Source of the DNA: Acanthochlamys bracteata
Lineage: Eukaryota > Streptophyta > Magnoliopsida > Pandanales > Velloziaceae
Assembly (NCBI GenBank): GCA_019914995.1
Contig: CM034136.1
Span: forward strand, 263,270-327,269
DNA: 64,000 nucleotides
Direction of reading: 5' to 3'
A program made the translations under genes and the position numbers. The notes beneath the pieces are model-generated. The model was not told where the DNA came from and ran no database searches. It saw nothing but the letters and a program-made list of their open reading frames with translations. Below are positions 45,948 to 58,916 of the stretch, in pieces (positions within the stretch are counted from its first letter, which is position 1; each line of letters starts with the position of its first letter).

Positions 45948-46816
45948 CTTCATATCAAAGTAAATACAAAAACTAAACTCAATCTTTTTTACCAAAAACT
46001 TCACTTCAAATTTCAAAATTTAAAACTAAAAGTTTTATTTTCAAACTTATTTTATAACAGATAAATACAAGACTAACTCACTTTTGAACTTCACTTTTAA
46101 GTAACTAGCTTTCATAAACTCAGTATTAAAAATTAAATTTAAAGCAAAACAAACACGCCTTTAATGCCAAAGTCAATACAAGTAAGTACTTTTTTATTTG
46201 TCTTACTTTCAATTAATTTCTTAATTTGGTTTTATAAATTACTTTCATAAATTTACTTCAAATTTATTTTAAAATTCTTTTATTAAGATTCACTTCCAGA
46301 TCACTCGCCAAAACACACCTTTAATAAATACACGTTCTAGTTAATGTGAACGAGACGTGTACATCTAAAACAATAAATATTATCAGAGATGCATCGAGTT
46401 TGCGTGACTCTTAAAATCCTAAGATGCGTGTTTACCTTGAGTTAAGGCCCTTTTTTTCAAGTGAGTTTAAAAAATAAAATTATTTTATAAAAGGTAAATA
46501 TTTATATTTATTTTATATTACAATTAAATTTGATAGAAAAAATTTATTTTAAATTTTTTTATTATTTTATATTAAAAATAAGTTTGAAAGTAAAATTTAT
46601 GGGTTGATAAACAAGCTCTAAACATGTCTGGAGTAAAAGTTAGTAAAATTTATAAAAGAAGCAATTGATTACCTAACTTGCAAAAACCTTATTATAACAG
46701 CAACTATCTATCAATGACTTCACAAAACATTACATTATTTCACAAAAAAAAAAAAAAAAATTAATATAATATTTCTAATTCATTTTTTTTTCTACTTTTT
46801 AATAATACACAAATCA

Positions 46817-46871
46817 AGCCCAGTAAAAGATACTAGGCTTGGGCTCTAAGCCTAGCCTATTAAAAGGCCCA
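46817..46871. promoter_or_regulatory. Site II cluster upstream of DDB2
   Basis: AGCCCA (46817-46822), TGGGCT (46840-46845) and GGCCCA (46866-46871), about 280-335 bp before the DDB2 start codon. Such clusters are typical of constitutive, cell-cycle-linked plant promoters. Confidence 0.5.
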
Positions 46872-47151
46872 TCTCGATTTTGTGCAACAAAAGAAAACAC
46901 CACCGGTGGTCCGTATCCCGGCACGTAGTGTTGCCGAAATGTAATTCCTAAAGTACCCTTCATATTAAAAATTAACAGGCTAACCTTCTTAGCGTCACTT
47001 CGCATGAAGGGGTATAGTAGTCCTTTTGTAAATAAAACATTAGCAAATCAGTCCGTGTCGGTTCAGTTCATTTCTCCGCGCGCCATCTTCTACTTCAACC
47101 AAAAATTTCTTCGATCTCTGAGAGTTTTGACAAGAATTGATCAGTAGATTC

Positions 47152-50100
47152 ATGGCGGGGAAGACAAGATTTGTTAGACATCGCCGGAGCAGGCCGGAAT
47201 ATTCTTCCTCTGAATCGTCTGATTCTTCTTCGTCTGAAGAAGAAGAAGAAGAAGAGTTGAATGAGAATGGTGATTTGTCAGAGGAGGTGGAAAGTGTTAT
47301 GATGAGTGACGAATTAGATGGCAATGGAGCCGAGAAGACGAAGAAAAACAAGGCTAAGATCACCATAGCTCTCAAAAAAGTTTGCAAGGTTCTCTCTCTC
47401 TCTCTCTCTCTCTCTGTGTAGAATTGTATCCAGTTATTATGGATATATATTGTGTGAGAACGATTTAAAATTGATCTTTTAGTAACAAATAAGCTTGAAA
47501 TTGTTTGAATATGTTCAATTCGCTATAAGTATGAAAAAAGTTTGTCTTGCTTGATGTTTTTCTAGTCTCTGCTTGCTTGTACTTTTACATTTATTCAGTG
47601 ACCCTTCTTTTATGGTTTTAAGAAAACAAGTTTTTCAAAGTTACTTATTATTCTTTCTGTTGATTCAAATTGCAATTGAATGCATTTTGAAGTGAGAGAA
47701 ATTTTTTATATTATTTTGCACTCAGAAATACTCAGAATATTGGTTAAGCTTTGCCTTCTTAGTACTACTCATCAATCGAATGCATCAGAAGTTCAATCAA
47801 TCTATTGTAGAAGAGATAGGTAGCAATTGATTGTTCAACTGTATTGTATCTGATAGTATTGAAGTTAAACGTGGTGCTGTTTGGGAGTGCTTATGAATGA
47901 ACTTTTCTGGAATGGAATGGAGGGTATTTATCTTATTTCGATAAATGAGTTCTACTAATTTGACCTCAAAAAAATAATAAAAATAAGTAATAAGAAGATC
48001 TTACTACGTAGGATTTTTCTATATTTTTTAAATTATTAAATAAATTCTGTAGACTATTGTAAAAGATTTATTGAAAAACGTAAAATGAAAAGTTGATAAG
48101 GAGCTTTTGTAGAATGGAATGCCAAACAGCCTGCGAATTTTGGCATGTGGGAAATAATGTTTGTTTTGTAAATGACTGCAGGTGTGTAAGGGGACCGGTC
48201 ATGCAGCAGGATTCCAGGGTGCGACATACATCGATTGCCCCATGAAGCCTTGCTTTCTGTGCAAAATGCCTGGTATATCCATATTTTCTGCCTCTTGTCG
48301 ATTGAATTTTGCTTCCAGTTGATGATTAAAATTGTTTGCTTATAAATGCTAGCAGTTCACAATGTTGTACCCTTTTTTATCTTTCAAGTGGAAATGCGTT
48401 TACATTTTTGATCAAATTTGCTTTAATTAGTTCTACTCCACCGGACTGATACGAGAAGTTCACAATGTTGTACCATGGGTTAGAAAGTCTGATTTTGTGA
48501 TAGTTCAATTTGCATTTTCCCCTTGTTTCTACCGAGTCTTATGAACATGCGTAAAAAAATCTGTAATGGTACACTTTAGCTATCTGGTTTATCGACATTA
48601 TGTGTTAATGGTAACAGGAGCTTTCGTTTGACCCTAAGTTGAAGTCTGACTTCGTCTAGTAACATTTTTTTTTGGTTGATGTGGATTTATGAATGCTTGC
48701 TGTTGGGAGTGATTACAAAAGCCTGGGTTGAGTTTGAAGCAGTAACATGGATGCTGTTTGGAAACTTCAGGGCATACAACAATGTTGTGTCCTCACAGGG
48801 TATCTTCAGAGAATGGTGTGGTTTCAGCTCCACCAAGGAACAACAGAACGTCGTTGGATTTTGTTTTCGAGCGCCAGCTGAAGCCCAAGGTTCCAAAGGT
48901 ATTGACCTTTGGTTCTGCTCTGGGTTTGCTGTTTTCTGTTTTCCTATTGGTTGCATATTGGTAGCATATTGATTCACATTTTTGTATAAAATATATTTGC
49001 AAAATGTATCAGCTTAGCTGCTAATGTCATTTACAACTCTTTATAGATCAAGCAGGAGTTTGTAATCCCTGATCAGGTTCACAGTGGACTCATAAGATTC
49101 CATAGTAGACGAGTGACATGCTTGGAATTTCACACATCGAAGGACAATATTCTCTTATCAGGGGACAAGGTATAGTGTTTTCTTTTGCTACATTAAAACT
49201 TTTAGTTCTTGCTGGGACTTTCTTTCTGCTGCCCTGATTTTTTTGTTTTTTGTTTTTTCTGCACAGAAAGGGCAAGTTGGGATCTGGGATTATCATAAAT
49301 TACATGAGAAAACCGTATACGATTCAATCCATTCCTGTATTGTTAACAATATCAAGTAAGGCTTTTTTCGTGGAATGAGTATTCTCAGTACTTCCATACT
49401 GAAATGAGTTTGTAACTCTTTTACCACTCTTCAGATTTGATGTGCAAAATGATGTAATGGTATACTCCTCTTCTTCAGATGGGACTGTGAGCTATACAGA
49501 TGTAGAAACAGGACTCCCTGTCCTCCTGATGAATCTTAATCCAGATGGATGGAATGTAAGTCATCATTTCTTGTCAATTTAAACATCATCTTCTGTTGTT
49601 CTATTAAAGAGAGCTTTATGTTCAGGATGGGTGTATGTATTTTGAGGAAACCATTAAGTACTTGTTCAGACTTGTTCTTGCATGTGCTTCAATTGTTGTC
49701 AAAAATGAGTTGCAGGTTTTAACTTATGCATTTTTCCTTTCTTTGCTTGGACATGTTCGTAGGTACTTTCAAGTTGAATGGTTATGCAGTGTTTTCATGC
49801 TTTAACGGCTAGTAGAAAGTAAAGGTTAACTTTTTTTTTTCCTAATGCGCCTCTTGGACTGTTTTATAGATAGGGAATATGTGGTGGGTTTGGAATGGTG
49901 ATTTGAAGTATGCTGGACTTGCGTATTGTAGTTGCAAATTTGAATATCGAATATGACTGAAGCATGCACCTTGCATCGATACCAGCATGATGTTTCTACT
50001 TTTGCCAGTATCTTTAAACCTTGTGAGACAATTTTGTGCTTCTATGACTGCTTACCATTCTGCATCCTGAGATGCTTTTAAATAAAAAGGTTAATGTACT

Positions 50101-51768
50101 ATAGTTTCATATATGCAGGGAGCAGCAACTTGGCGGATGCTTTATGGCATGGACCTTAACCTAGAGAAGCGTCTTCTGCTTGTAGCAGATAATTTTGGAT
50201 GCTTGTACATGTGAGATTTTGCTTTAGTTTATATTTATTGTATATTTTGGTGGAATTTAACTGTGAATGTCTTCCATTTCTTAAAATCTGCTTAATGCTC
50301 TATACCTCTGCTCGTCTTTTTACATATGTTAGTCTCTAATGTTAATTTCGAATAGGTCGACTTTTTTTAAGGTTACACCTTTAAGACAGAGCTAATATTT
50401 TCTCATACATATTGAAACAAGTTTAAGTTGTTTTGTATCATTAGCATCCTATTTTCAACTCTCTTCTTTTGCTAGTAAAAGTGCGATCGAGTAGTTTTCT
50501 TGTGATTCTTCACTTCTGAGTTGAAGCTGTCTGAATATTTTGGACTTGTTAAGGACAGAATGTCAAGGCTCTATCTAATTCTCTTGATATGCTATACATG
50601 GAACAACTTTCTTGTTGGAAGTAATAATCACTTTGATAATTAGGTGGGACTGTCGGTCTAAGGAGAGAGTTGGAAATTCCGTTTTGATTCACAAAAGAGG
50701 CACCAAAGTCACTGGGCTTCACTGCAACCCTATGCAACAAGATGTCATTTTAAGCTGCGGAAATGATCACTTTGTAAGTTTTGTTGTAAAGATTTTTTCT
50801 CCGCTTCTTTTTAGAAAGGTGAGCATTTCTATTCTCCTGTTTATGTTATCGGTCAATGCTATACAGGCTCGGATCTGGGACATTCGTCGACTAGAAGATG
50901 CATCAGCGCTTTGCGTTCTTTCCCATAAACGTGTTGTGAATTCTGCATATTTCTCACCGATATCTGGTACCAAAATCCTGACTACATCCCAAGACAACCG
51001 TATTCGAGTATGGGATTCTATCTTTGGTAGCTTGGAGTCTCCAAGCCGAGAAATCGTCCACAGCCATGATTTCAATCGGCATTTGACTCCATTTCGTGCT
51101 GAATGGGACCCGAAGGTAATATCGTCATGCTTATTTCCTGATAACAACTATGCCTTTGATTTGGAGTTCAACCTATATATAAGCCTACTTCCATAGTTGC
51201 ACGTGTTCTTCTAAGCTAAATTGATATTCTCTAATGACAGGATCCTTCCGAGTCCCTTGTGGTGATTGGGCGCTACATAAGTGAAAACTACAATGGAGTA
51301 GCTTTGCATCCTATTGACTTTATTGACACCAGCACAGGAATGCTGGTAGCAGAAGTTGTTGACGAAGATATAACAACCATCAGTCCTGTGAACAAGCTCC
51401 ACCCAAGAGACGATGTATTGGCATCAGGCAGCTCCAGGTATAGCCTCTTACAATGTGTATCTTTAGCTTCTGTGTTAGCGTCTGTGAGCAGTGCACTGCT
51501 CATTAGGCTAAATTTGAGCTGCATTTTTCCTTGTTCAATATTGTGCAGATCTCTTTTCATCTGGAGGCCAAAGGTAAATACTGGATCTGAGGAGGTACGA
51601 CGAGAGACAAAATCGAAGGAGTTCATATATGGAAACAATGACAAAAAATCTAATGGGAAATTCGACAGTGGAAGTGAGGATGAATTCGATTCATCTGGCA
51701 AGGGCAACAAGTCTAAAGGAAAAAGAATCATTCAGATCACGAGAACAAAGCGAAAAACTGTCTCCTAG
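47152..51768 (+). CDS. DDB2: DDB2, damaged-DNA-binding WD40 protein
   Basis: Eleven exons: 47152-47388, 48182-48272, 48771-48898, 49047-49169, 49267-49355, 49435-49555, 50119-50210, 50644-50773, 50867-51115, 51241-51437 and 51549-51768, giving 558 aa. The N-terminus is acidic and Ser-rich. A CCHC zinc knuckle follows, CX2CX4HX4C at C103, C106, H111 and C116, a plant feature absent from animal DDB2. The WD40 propeller contains the strands [26 protein letters not shown] and IRVWD. WDCR and WDIR are the WDxR boxes that dock on DDB1 of CUL4 ubiquitin ligases. The tail is basic ([18 protein letters not shown]). The known role is to find UV photoproducts in chromatin for global-genome nucleotide excision repair. 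Intron 1 contains a CT microsatellite right after the donor and a MITE-like element. Confidence 0.96.
47390..47415. repeat. (CT)n microsatellite at the start of DDB2 intron 1
   Basis: About 12 TC/CT dinucleotides begin two bases after the donor G-T at 47389-47390 and run into TGTGTAG. Confidence 0.95.
47876..48130. mobile_element. MITE-like element in DDB2 intron 1 (255 bp)
   Basis: Perfect 9-bp terminal inverted repeats, GCTGTTTGG at 47876-47884 and CCAAACAGC at 48122-48130. The interior GAGTGCTTATGAATGAACTTTT and TTACTACGTAGGATTTTT matches the copies at 40174 and 40701. No clear target duplication. It ends about 50 bp before the acceptor of exon 2. Confidence 0.68.
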
Positions 51769-52174
51769 CGCAGAACACTAGACATAGTCAACTAACTTAC
51801 GCCACAGGTACTAAATTACAACATTTTGATGGTGCCGACTCTGGACACAGCGACCCTATCGGATGTTACTTAGGTTACTAGCTTGCAACCGTTTTGTTGG
51901 CTTGCAGCCATTTTGGTGACATGTCTTAGATGAACTCCCGCGGAGTTCTTGAATGTTTTATTTTGGAAAAGAACAGAAACATAAATGTTTTGCATCATCT
52001 GTTCTGAAATGTAAATATTCAGGTACCTTTCATTCTCGCAGCTTGTGTAGTGCCAAGAAAATGAAGATCTCAAACAGAACGCAACATGAAAGTGAAGCTG
52101 TTACAGGTTTATGCAAACATGCCTCATGTACAAAACATACATGAGATTGCATGAGCTCCACCAGACGGTTCATA
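51769..52174. other. Convergent 3' ends of DDB2 and the cis-prenyltransferase
   Basis: Only about 400 bp separate the two stop codons, so the 3' UTRs may overlap. ORFs in both directions here have no family signature. Confidence 0.6.
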
Positions 52175-53418
52175 TCATGCTGCTCTTTGGCCGAACCTTC
52201 TTTCCCGCAATTGGTACCAGTGCAGAGCTTTGATGTACTCGTCCTTCTTGAAGTCAGGCCAATACGAATCTGTAAAGAAGAGCTCCGCATACGCCGATTG
52301 CCACAGCAAGAAGTTACTCAGCCGGAATTCGCCGCTGGTCCTGATGATTAGATCAGGGCAAGGAAAATCCGCAATGCAGCTGGTTCCAAGCTCTTTCGCC
52401 AGGAGTGGTTCAGTGATGTCCGAAGGTTGCAGCTCTCCGTTCTGAACCTTGCAGGCGATCTTCCGGCAAGCTTGGGTTATGTCCTGTTGCCCGCCGTACC
52501 CTACTGCAACAACTAGCTGGAGTCCTTTGTTATTCCTCGTTAGCGTCTCCGCTTCCTTTATTGCGTTGCACAACGTTTTAGGCATCTTTGTAGAGTCGCC
52601 CATGAGGCAAATTCTTATTCCTTCCCTGCATACAGAGTATTTTAAAATTTCAAAAATATAAACTTTTTTTGCACATTAATATTTTTTATTAGTTTTTAAG
52701 TTAACAAATATTATTTCTCAAATATTTCTTTAGTGGTGTAACTAGAGTGCAGCAAATTGAGAATAGTTTAAAACTAAAAAGTTGAGAAAAAAGAAAATTC
52801 TTAAAATATATATAACTTACTTGTGGTACTGTTCAATGTGTTGTATAGCATATCCTTCAAACATCTTCCATAGAAACTCCACCTCATCCTATAATTAAAC
52901 CAAAAAATCAACAACAAAAATTAATAATAACAATAACAAGAGTTAAAAGTAAATATTTCCAATCCCTGAAAAAAGTAAAAAATTAAAAAACAACAGAAAA
53001 CCATAAGTGTTTTCAAGTAGTTGAAGAGACAGGCCTTAGGGCGGCGGGAGTTCTCGGCGGAGAAGGCGAAGACAGTGAGCACTGGGATACCCCAAGCACT
53101 GGTGTTCCAGACAAGCTCTTTGAAGTTCCAGTACCCAGCTGCATGTCCGGCCGCCTTCGGTAACCCTCTTGCAGCTGCCCACCGGCTATTTCCGTCCATT
53201 ATAACCGCCACGTGTTGCGGCAGTGGCCTGCCGGAGTTAAGCAGTTTCTCTGGCAGTGCACTCGTTAACGTTACATCTGTCTGTCTTTCTTTGCTCAATG
53301 TAGCTGCAATAGTCAGTCTTCGTGGTTTCTGAAGACGTAACGGCGTCACTGCCGGAGAAAAGAAACAAGGGTGGTTTGCCGGCCGTGGTGAAGACAGGCA
53401 GGACGTAGTTTGCTTCAT
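52175..53418 (-). CDS. cis-Prenyltransferase, plastid-type
   Basis: Three exons on the minus strand: 53418 to 53035 or 53002, 52888-52821 and 52625-52175, giving 300 or 311 aa. The first about 45 residues (MKQTTSCLSSPRPANHPCFF) look like a transit peptide. Family motifs: AVIMDGNSRWA (71-81, with Mg-binding Asp75), then WGIPVLTVFAFSAENSRRPK, then EVEFLWKMFEGYAIQHI, then the C-terminal DLIIRTSGEFRLSNFLLWQS and AELFFTDSYWPDF. The enzyme condenses isopentenyl diphosphate in cis to make polyprenyl diphosphates. The exon 1 end is unclear: the family alignment wants RRPK|DEVEFL, but the donor there is GC (AAG|GCCTGT); the next usable GT (53001) adds 11 residues (ACLFNYLKTLM). It is next to DDB2, as I recall for the Arabidopsis pair At5g58760 and At5g58770. 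Confidence 0.9.
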
Positions 53419-55834
53419 TGCTGTTTTTTAGTTAAGTTTATTTTCTTCTTTTGTTATGCTTCTACAAAGTGTTGTTATATATTATAGAACTTGCATGTGA
53501 CATTGCTACTGTAGCCAACAGTTCGCTGCTGCTGGGACATGGGGGGCTGTTCGGCGGTGCGTACTGCGTATGACACCGTTTTTATTTCAAAAAATTTTGA
53601 ATTTCAATTTTTTTTAAAAACAGTATTTAATTTAATAAAATATAGATAATTATCTGTAGATAATTATTTTAACAATAGAAAGTTATAAAATATCAGAATT
53701 TGTTAAAAGTACTTTTTATAGAAAAATAAAAAATACTCGTTAATCTATTTTCTTTTTTCAGATTTAAATAAGCTACTTTATATGTTTTAGGTATTACTTA
53801 AAATTTCACTTTCATATAAAATGTTACTTTCACTAAATTTCAAATGTGAATCTGATTTCACATATTTTAATTATAATTTTAAGTTTTTATTATTTATTTA
53901 ATTTTAATTTGATGAGACTCACTGTCACGAAAACTCAACCTAATTAAATCCGTTTTTAGATTTAGAGTGAGTAGAAAATACTTATGAAAAATATTTCTTT
54001 ACAAAAATAATATTTTTGGTACTATTTTAAAAATGAGTACTAATTCTTTACTTTAAAATAATAAAATAGTAATAGACAATATTATACTATAAAAATTTTA
54101 TAGTAATTTTAATATTTTTAAAAAATTCTAAATAAATTTTATGAATATTTAAAATTTTATTACAAAACATAAAGTAAAAGTATTTTAAAAACGCTCTTGT
54201 AAATTATTCCAAACGTGGACTTCTTAAGGGGCATGTTTTCACACGGATGCGTTTGTTTAAGTTTATCAGAAAAATAGTTTTTTAATTTTTTAATTTTATA
54301 TTTAATATATATTTTATAAATATTTATTTTGTAAAATTTATTTAAAATTTAGAAAATATTAAAATATTGTATGTAATGAGATTTTTTATTAAATATTATT
54401 ATTTTTTTGAAGATAAAAAATAAAAAAGTTATTTTTTAAAGAAAATACTAACATTTTTCTTCAAAAAATTTTATTTTAAAAATATTTTCAAACATCACTT
54501 TTAAAATAAAGTAAGAAAACTTAAATTTTAATAAATAATTTAAAGATAAAATTAAAATATTAAAATATTTAATAATAAATAAAATTTTATATTATTATTT
54601 GGTAAAACTTAAAATTTAATTTAAAATTTTTTTGATACAAAAATTTATTTGTATTATTTATTTATTATATATTAAAAATAAATTTTAGAAAATAAAATTT
54701 AGAGCGTTAATAAATACGCTCCAAGGTGCATTGCAAGGACATTAATGGCATTTAAACTAGAAACGTTTTCGTTCCAAGTTTTGCGGCGCCTAATAAAATC
54801 AAATGCTGTTGAACTTGAAACCAAACCAGTAAAAGCAACCCACGATCTTCCCCTACTGTTTCTTCACGTGATCGCATGATTTGAGATTACTGAAGTTTCC
54901 TTTAATATATTTAAAAATATTTAACGTTTTATATAAACAATACTACATAAAAATATATTAATTTTCCGTGCATTTTGGTAGAACTTTTTTTATTTTTTTA
55001 TTCTATAAAACTATTTCATATTTTTTAATAATTTTTAAAAAATTTTAAATTCGATCCATACTATTAGATAATATTTTAATAAATTTTTAATTTAATTCGA
55101 TTATGTATCAACACATCCGTCTATTTAATTAAGTAAAATATTTTTAAATATATATTATTTATTTATCATCTTATACAAATATAATATATTTTAAACTTTA
55201 TATAATCTTTATTATAAATTTAGTTAAACGTATTAAAGTAAAGTTTTGATAAGACACTATAAAATTGAGATAAATAATTAAGTAAGATCTCAATTTTTGG
55301 CATCATTAACCAGACACTGCTGCAGAAAGCCATGTGATCATTCATGTAATGTCACCATCGACACGTGGCAAATTTTCTGCTGTTCACAAGCAAAACATGC
55401 CACGTGGGTGCATGCATGTATTGATTGATTTCGATCCAGAAATTCTTAAAAAAAATTTAAAACTTGAAATTATAAAATTATAATATATTAATTTTATATG
55501 TCTAATATTTATTGTAAACTTAGTAAAAATTTTCATAAGGCGAGAAAGTATAGTGAAACACAGATGATATTTTCTCTTTTGGTTTCGGTACGATAAACGA
55601 CATAAGAATGGCATTACAGTAAATATTTAGACGTTTGTTGGGCTCAACTTTAGCCCATCCCAACTTGCGTCTTCAATGTTGCCCAGCCTGTTTATATTTA
55701 ACGGGCCGGTCTAGTATATACAAATAGTTTGCGGGCTGGCCCAGCCTAGGCTACAGCGCTCTATCTTCTTTCTCTCTTCTGCTTCTCCGTCGCTCTCGGG
55801 ACAGAAGCATAGCAGCGCCGCCGGACATCGAGAG
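53419..55834. other. Intergenic region between the cis-prenyltransferase and TGD4
   Basis: Cis-prenyltransferase promoter, then about 1.8 kb of A/T-rich DNA including a MITE-like block at about 54245-54500 (GCGTTTGTTTAAG to TTTCAAACATC). The TGD4 promoter follows, with site II motifs from 55639. ACACGTGG-type words (G-box core) occur near 55362 and 55400. No other gene. Confidence 0.5.
55639..55743. promoter_or_regulatory. Site II cluster upstream of TGD4
   Basis: TGGGCT (55639-55644), AGCCCA (55652-55657), TGCCCA (55680-55685) and GGCCCA (55738-55743) lie within 105 bp, ending about 90 bp before the ATG. This is the densest such cluster in the window. Confidence 0.6.
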
Positions 55835-58800
55835 ATGCTGCGGCGGTTGCGGTGGTTGAGCGACGGAGGAGGAGCATGGGAGTTAGACGCAGAGACGCCG
55901 ATAACGATGGAAGGAACGGCCCGGTCCGTACCGGGTGACCCGTTACCGTTGGGAATTTCACGCGGGCCGCGTGTGACAAGGCCCAAGCAGTTGGATTTCA
56001 TGCACAGGTTCATGGCTTCACCGCTCGTTCCTTCACTCGCTGCCAACCACCGTAACGGCGGCGATGGTGTTCTTCTTCATCATGCTCATCTCTTTTATCT
56101 CACTAATTACTGGTAATTGTTGTTAATGTTGTTGGTTTAATTGAATTTATTTATTTTTATTTTGAAATTATTACATGTTTGAATCTTTTTGTAATCATTT
56201 TTCACCCGCGTCTCGCTAGTGGGTTTTCATTTTAGCAATTTATTTAATCAATTCATTTAACTATCTAGTTTATGTTGTTTCTATTATTGTCTATTTGATT
56301 GAATTGGAATTTGTTTTTCTTTAAGGTTGTTTTGGTTGTAACTTTTTTTCCTTTGGTAACTTTAGCGTATAGTGGACATGGTTGAATGTTGTTGTAGAGC
56401 TTTGCAAGTTTGTAACTTGTAGCATTTTCTGTGATTTCAGAGCTCTAATTTACATGATTACATTATTGATTTTATTTTTTCCCCAAGGTTGCGGTTGTTG
56501 TTTTGCTTTTAGCTTGTATATAATTGTTATGAAGTAGTGGAATGAAGCTATGCAGGTCCGCGACTATACTAGAGCAAATCAATGTGAACAATTTTGTGTC
56601 TTGTATCAAGGATAATGCATCGAAAAGTTCTGAAGGCAGTACATGGTCGAGAAGGATAGTGAAACACATAGATGATATATTCTCATTTGGTTTCGGTACA
56701 GAATTCTTGATCACACCTGATTCCTCGATTCTTCTTGAAGCGTACAATGTTAAGAAGGGGAACCGAGGCAAAGTGATTTTTCAGCAGAAGGCAAGTGAAA
56801 CCATTGTGTTGTCTCAATTCAAAGGAATGTGAATAGCATAAGAATATTGCTATCTAATTAGAAATTCTATTCGATTCGTTAATTGCACTTTTTCTTTTTC
56901 CCATGGTTGGCATTGCTTACATATTTAATCTTTCTGCAGTTATCATGTCAAAGTAAATATTGACAAAAGCTTTTCTGATGCTAAAGAGTTGTTTTTATAT
57001 ATATGCAGCTTGCACACCATAATTTGACAATGGAGGCAGCTTGGCCAGGACTTTTTGTTGACAAGAGTGGGACGTATTGGGATGTGCCTTTATCTCTGTC
57101 CCTGGATCTGGCTTCAGTTAGCACGGGTTCAGGTCTAAGTTATCATATTTGTTTACAACATAACAGTGGGCAGCCCAAACACTTTGGTGGAAATGAGTCC
57201 TTAGAAGTGCCTGTCTCTCTGCTTCCTGGTTTGTCGGCGAAAGCTGCTATTTCATTGAAGAAAGATATAGACATTTGGAGAAAGAAAGACGGGAAACTCA
57301 AATTGGTACAACCTTATGATCTACTTCTTTCAGATCCTCATTTCTCTGCATCAGGAATTCTGGGTAAGAACAAAGTCTTTCTTTGTAGAAATGCTTTTCC
57401 ATGAGAAATGATGATATCCTGTCGTAAGGATTCAAGCAAGCCAAATCTAATTCTAGAGGTTAAAACAATTGTTAAGACGGCTCTTAATCATCTACAGAAC
57501 AATTGTTGAGATGATGTCTTTTTAGACTTTGACATAGCAGTGCATGGACAGTGCTACTAAGATATGAAAAATCGTATTAGGAGATATAGGGTTTACTGAG
57601 AGGTTTATGGAGGGCTGGATAAAAGTGAGCAAAAGCTACATATCCTCATCCACATGTTCTTTATACATTTGTTATTTCAATTGAAGGCTGATGGAGATGT
57701 ACAAAAGATTGATCATGTTCATATTGGAGTTATTAGATGCTTAGTAACTGTAATCCCACTTGTAGAATATAAGGTAGTGAGTGATATGGCTTGCTTCTGG
57801 GCCTGGGAGGGCCGGGCGGTGGGTTCTTCTTTTCTGCTTCCAGTTTCTGGATGTGGACAGTAAGATGCGTGCAAGTTTACGGTGCTCCATTTTGCCTTTT
57901 ACTTTCCTTCTTCACATTTTTCTCACAACTGTCATCTATTTATTGCTTATCAATCACTTAGTTCACCAAACCTACTTACTTATAGAAAGCTGTTTAGATT
58001 ATTGGTCAGGTCCTCTAATAGACAAAACACCTTCAATTGTTTATTTAATAGTAGAAATATCACGACCATGCAGGTGCTGTTGTTGGCGCATCCCTGGGAG
58101 CTAATTCAACAAGGCTAGTGAAACCCGACTCAGAGAAAAGGAAGGCCTTTGGTTTTTATGTTCAAAGTAACAACTTTGGTCTCTTCTCCGATCTTTTTGC
58201 GGCTGCATCATGTACACTACAACATGGAAACTTCCAAAGGCTCTTTCTTGACCTGACACGGTTAAATGCACGTTTAGAACTCCCATCTGGGTCATCATTT
58301 TTGAAAGGCGCCGCTTGTTTAGCGCGAGATTTATACAAATCAAAGCAGCCTGCTTTAGAGACAATCCAGGCTATCTGTCCAGATTTGACTGTCACCCTTC
58401 AGCAACAGGTACTCTTTTCTCTATTCCCCTCTTCCTGTATTTTGGACTGCGACTTTGGTCGGTTATTGTGCTTATGAGTGCAATGATTTCCTATGCCTAT
58501 CCAAGATATTATGGAAGAAGGAATGCGAAAGGGATTGTGATGTTTGTTCGACATATTAGTAACATACGATGGATTATTTTTGCTCTGAAAGGGATGCATT
58601 ATATGCGATGCAGGATATAGATTAGGTGTACTTAAGTTTTATCATCTGGACTTCTAGTGGTTTTATTTCCTGTTTCCATTTTGCAGTAGGTTTGATTTTT
58701 CTCTTGACATGGTTTCAGATTGGTGGACCATTCAGCTTCAGAGTTGACTCTAAAATCGTACTTAATTGCAAAGACGGGCGACCTGTACCATTCCTGTCTG

Positions 58801-58916
58801 AGTCAGTTTATGCCATTGACTGGGCATTGAAGGTTCTCGGTTCAGCTAAGGCAACAGCATGGTATTCCCCCAAGCATCAGGAAGCTATGGTGGAATTACG
58901 TTTCTTCGAGAGTTGA
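55835..58916 (+). CDS. TGD4: TGD4, chloroplast outer-envelope lipid-transfer protein
   Basis: Five exons: 55835-56112, 56556-56790, 57009-57363, 58074-58408 and 58719-58916, giving 466 aa (Arabidopsis TGD4 is similar). The start is the first ATG after a promoter with site II motifs. The opening MLRRLRWLSDGGGAWELDAE and GTARSVPGDPLPLGISRGPR, then RPKQLDFMHRFMASPL, are characteristic of TGD4. No domain outside this family is present; the protein is thought to form a beta-rich outer-envelope channel that moves phosphatidate from ER to plastid with the TGD1/2/3 ABC complex. The exon 2 donor is GC (AAG|GCAAGT); using the nearby GT would shift the frame out of LAHHNLTMEAAWPG. The C-terminus is VELRFFES. 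Confidence 0.95.

Larger units (their letters stand above)
44381..47151. other. Divergent intergenic region between the Yippee-like gene and DDB2
   Basis: Yippee-like leader and promoter to about 44650, A/T-rich DNA, a hAT-like element (45199-45947), more A/T-rich DNA, and the DDB2 promoter with site II motifs from 46817. No other coding region seen. Confidence 0.55.

Noticed and set aside
47040..47387. Minus-strand ORF (115 aa) with Ser runs
   Set aside because: Antisense to DDB2 exon 1; the Ser runs are the complement of the Glu/Ser-coding repeat.
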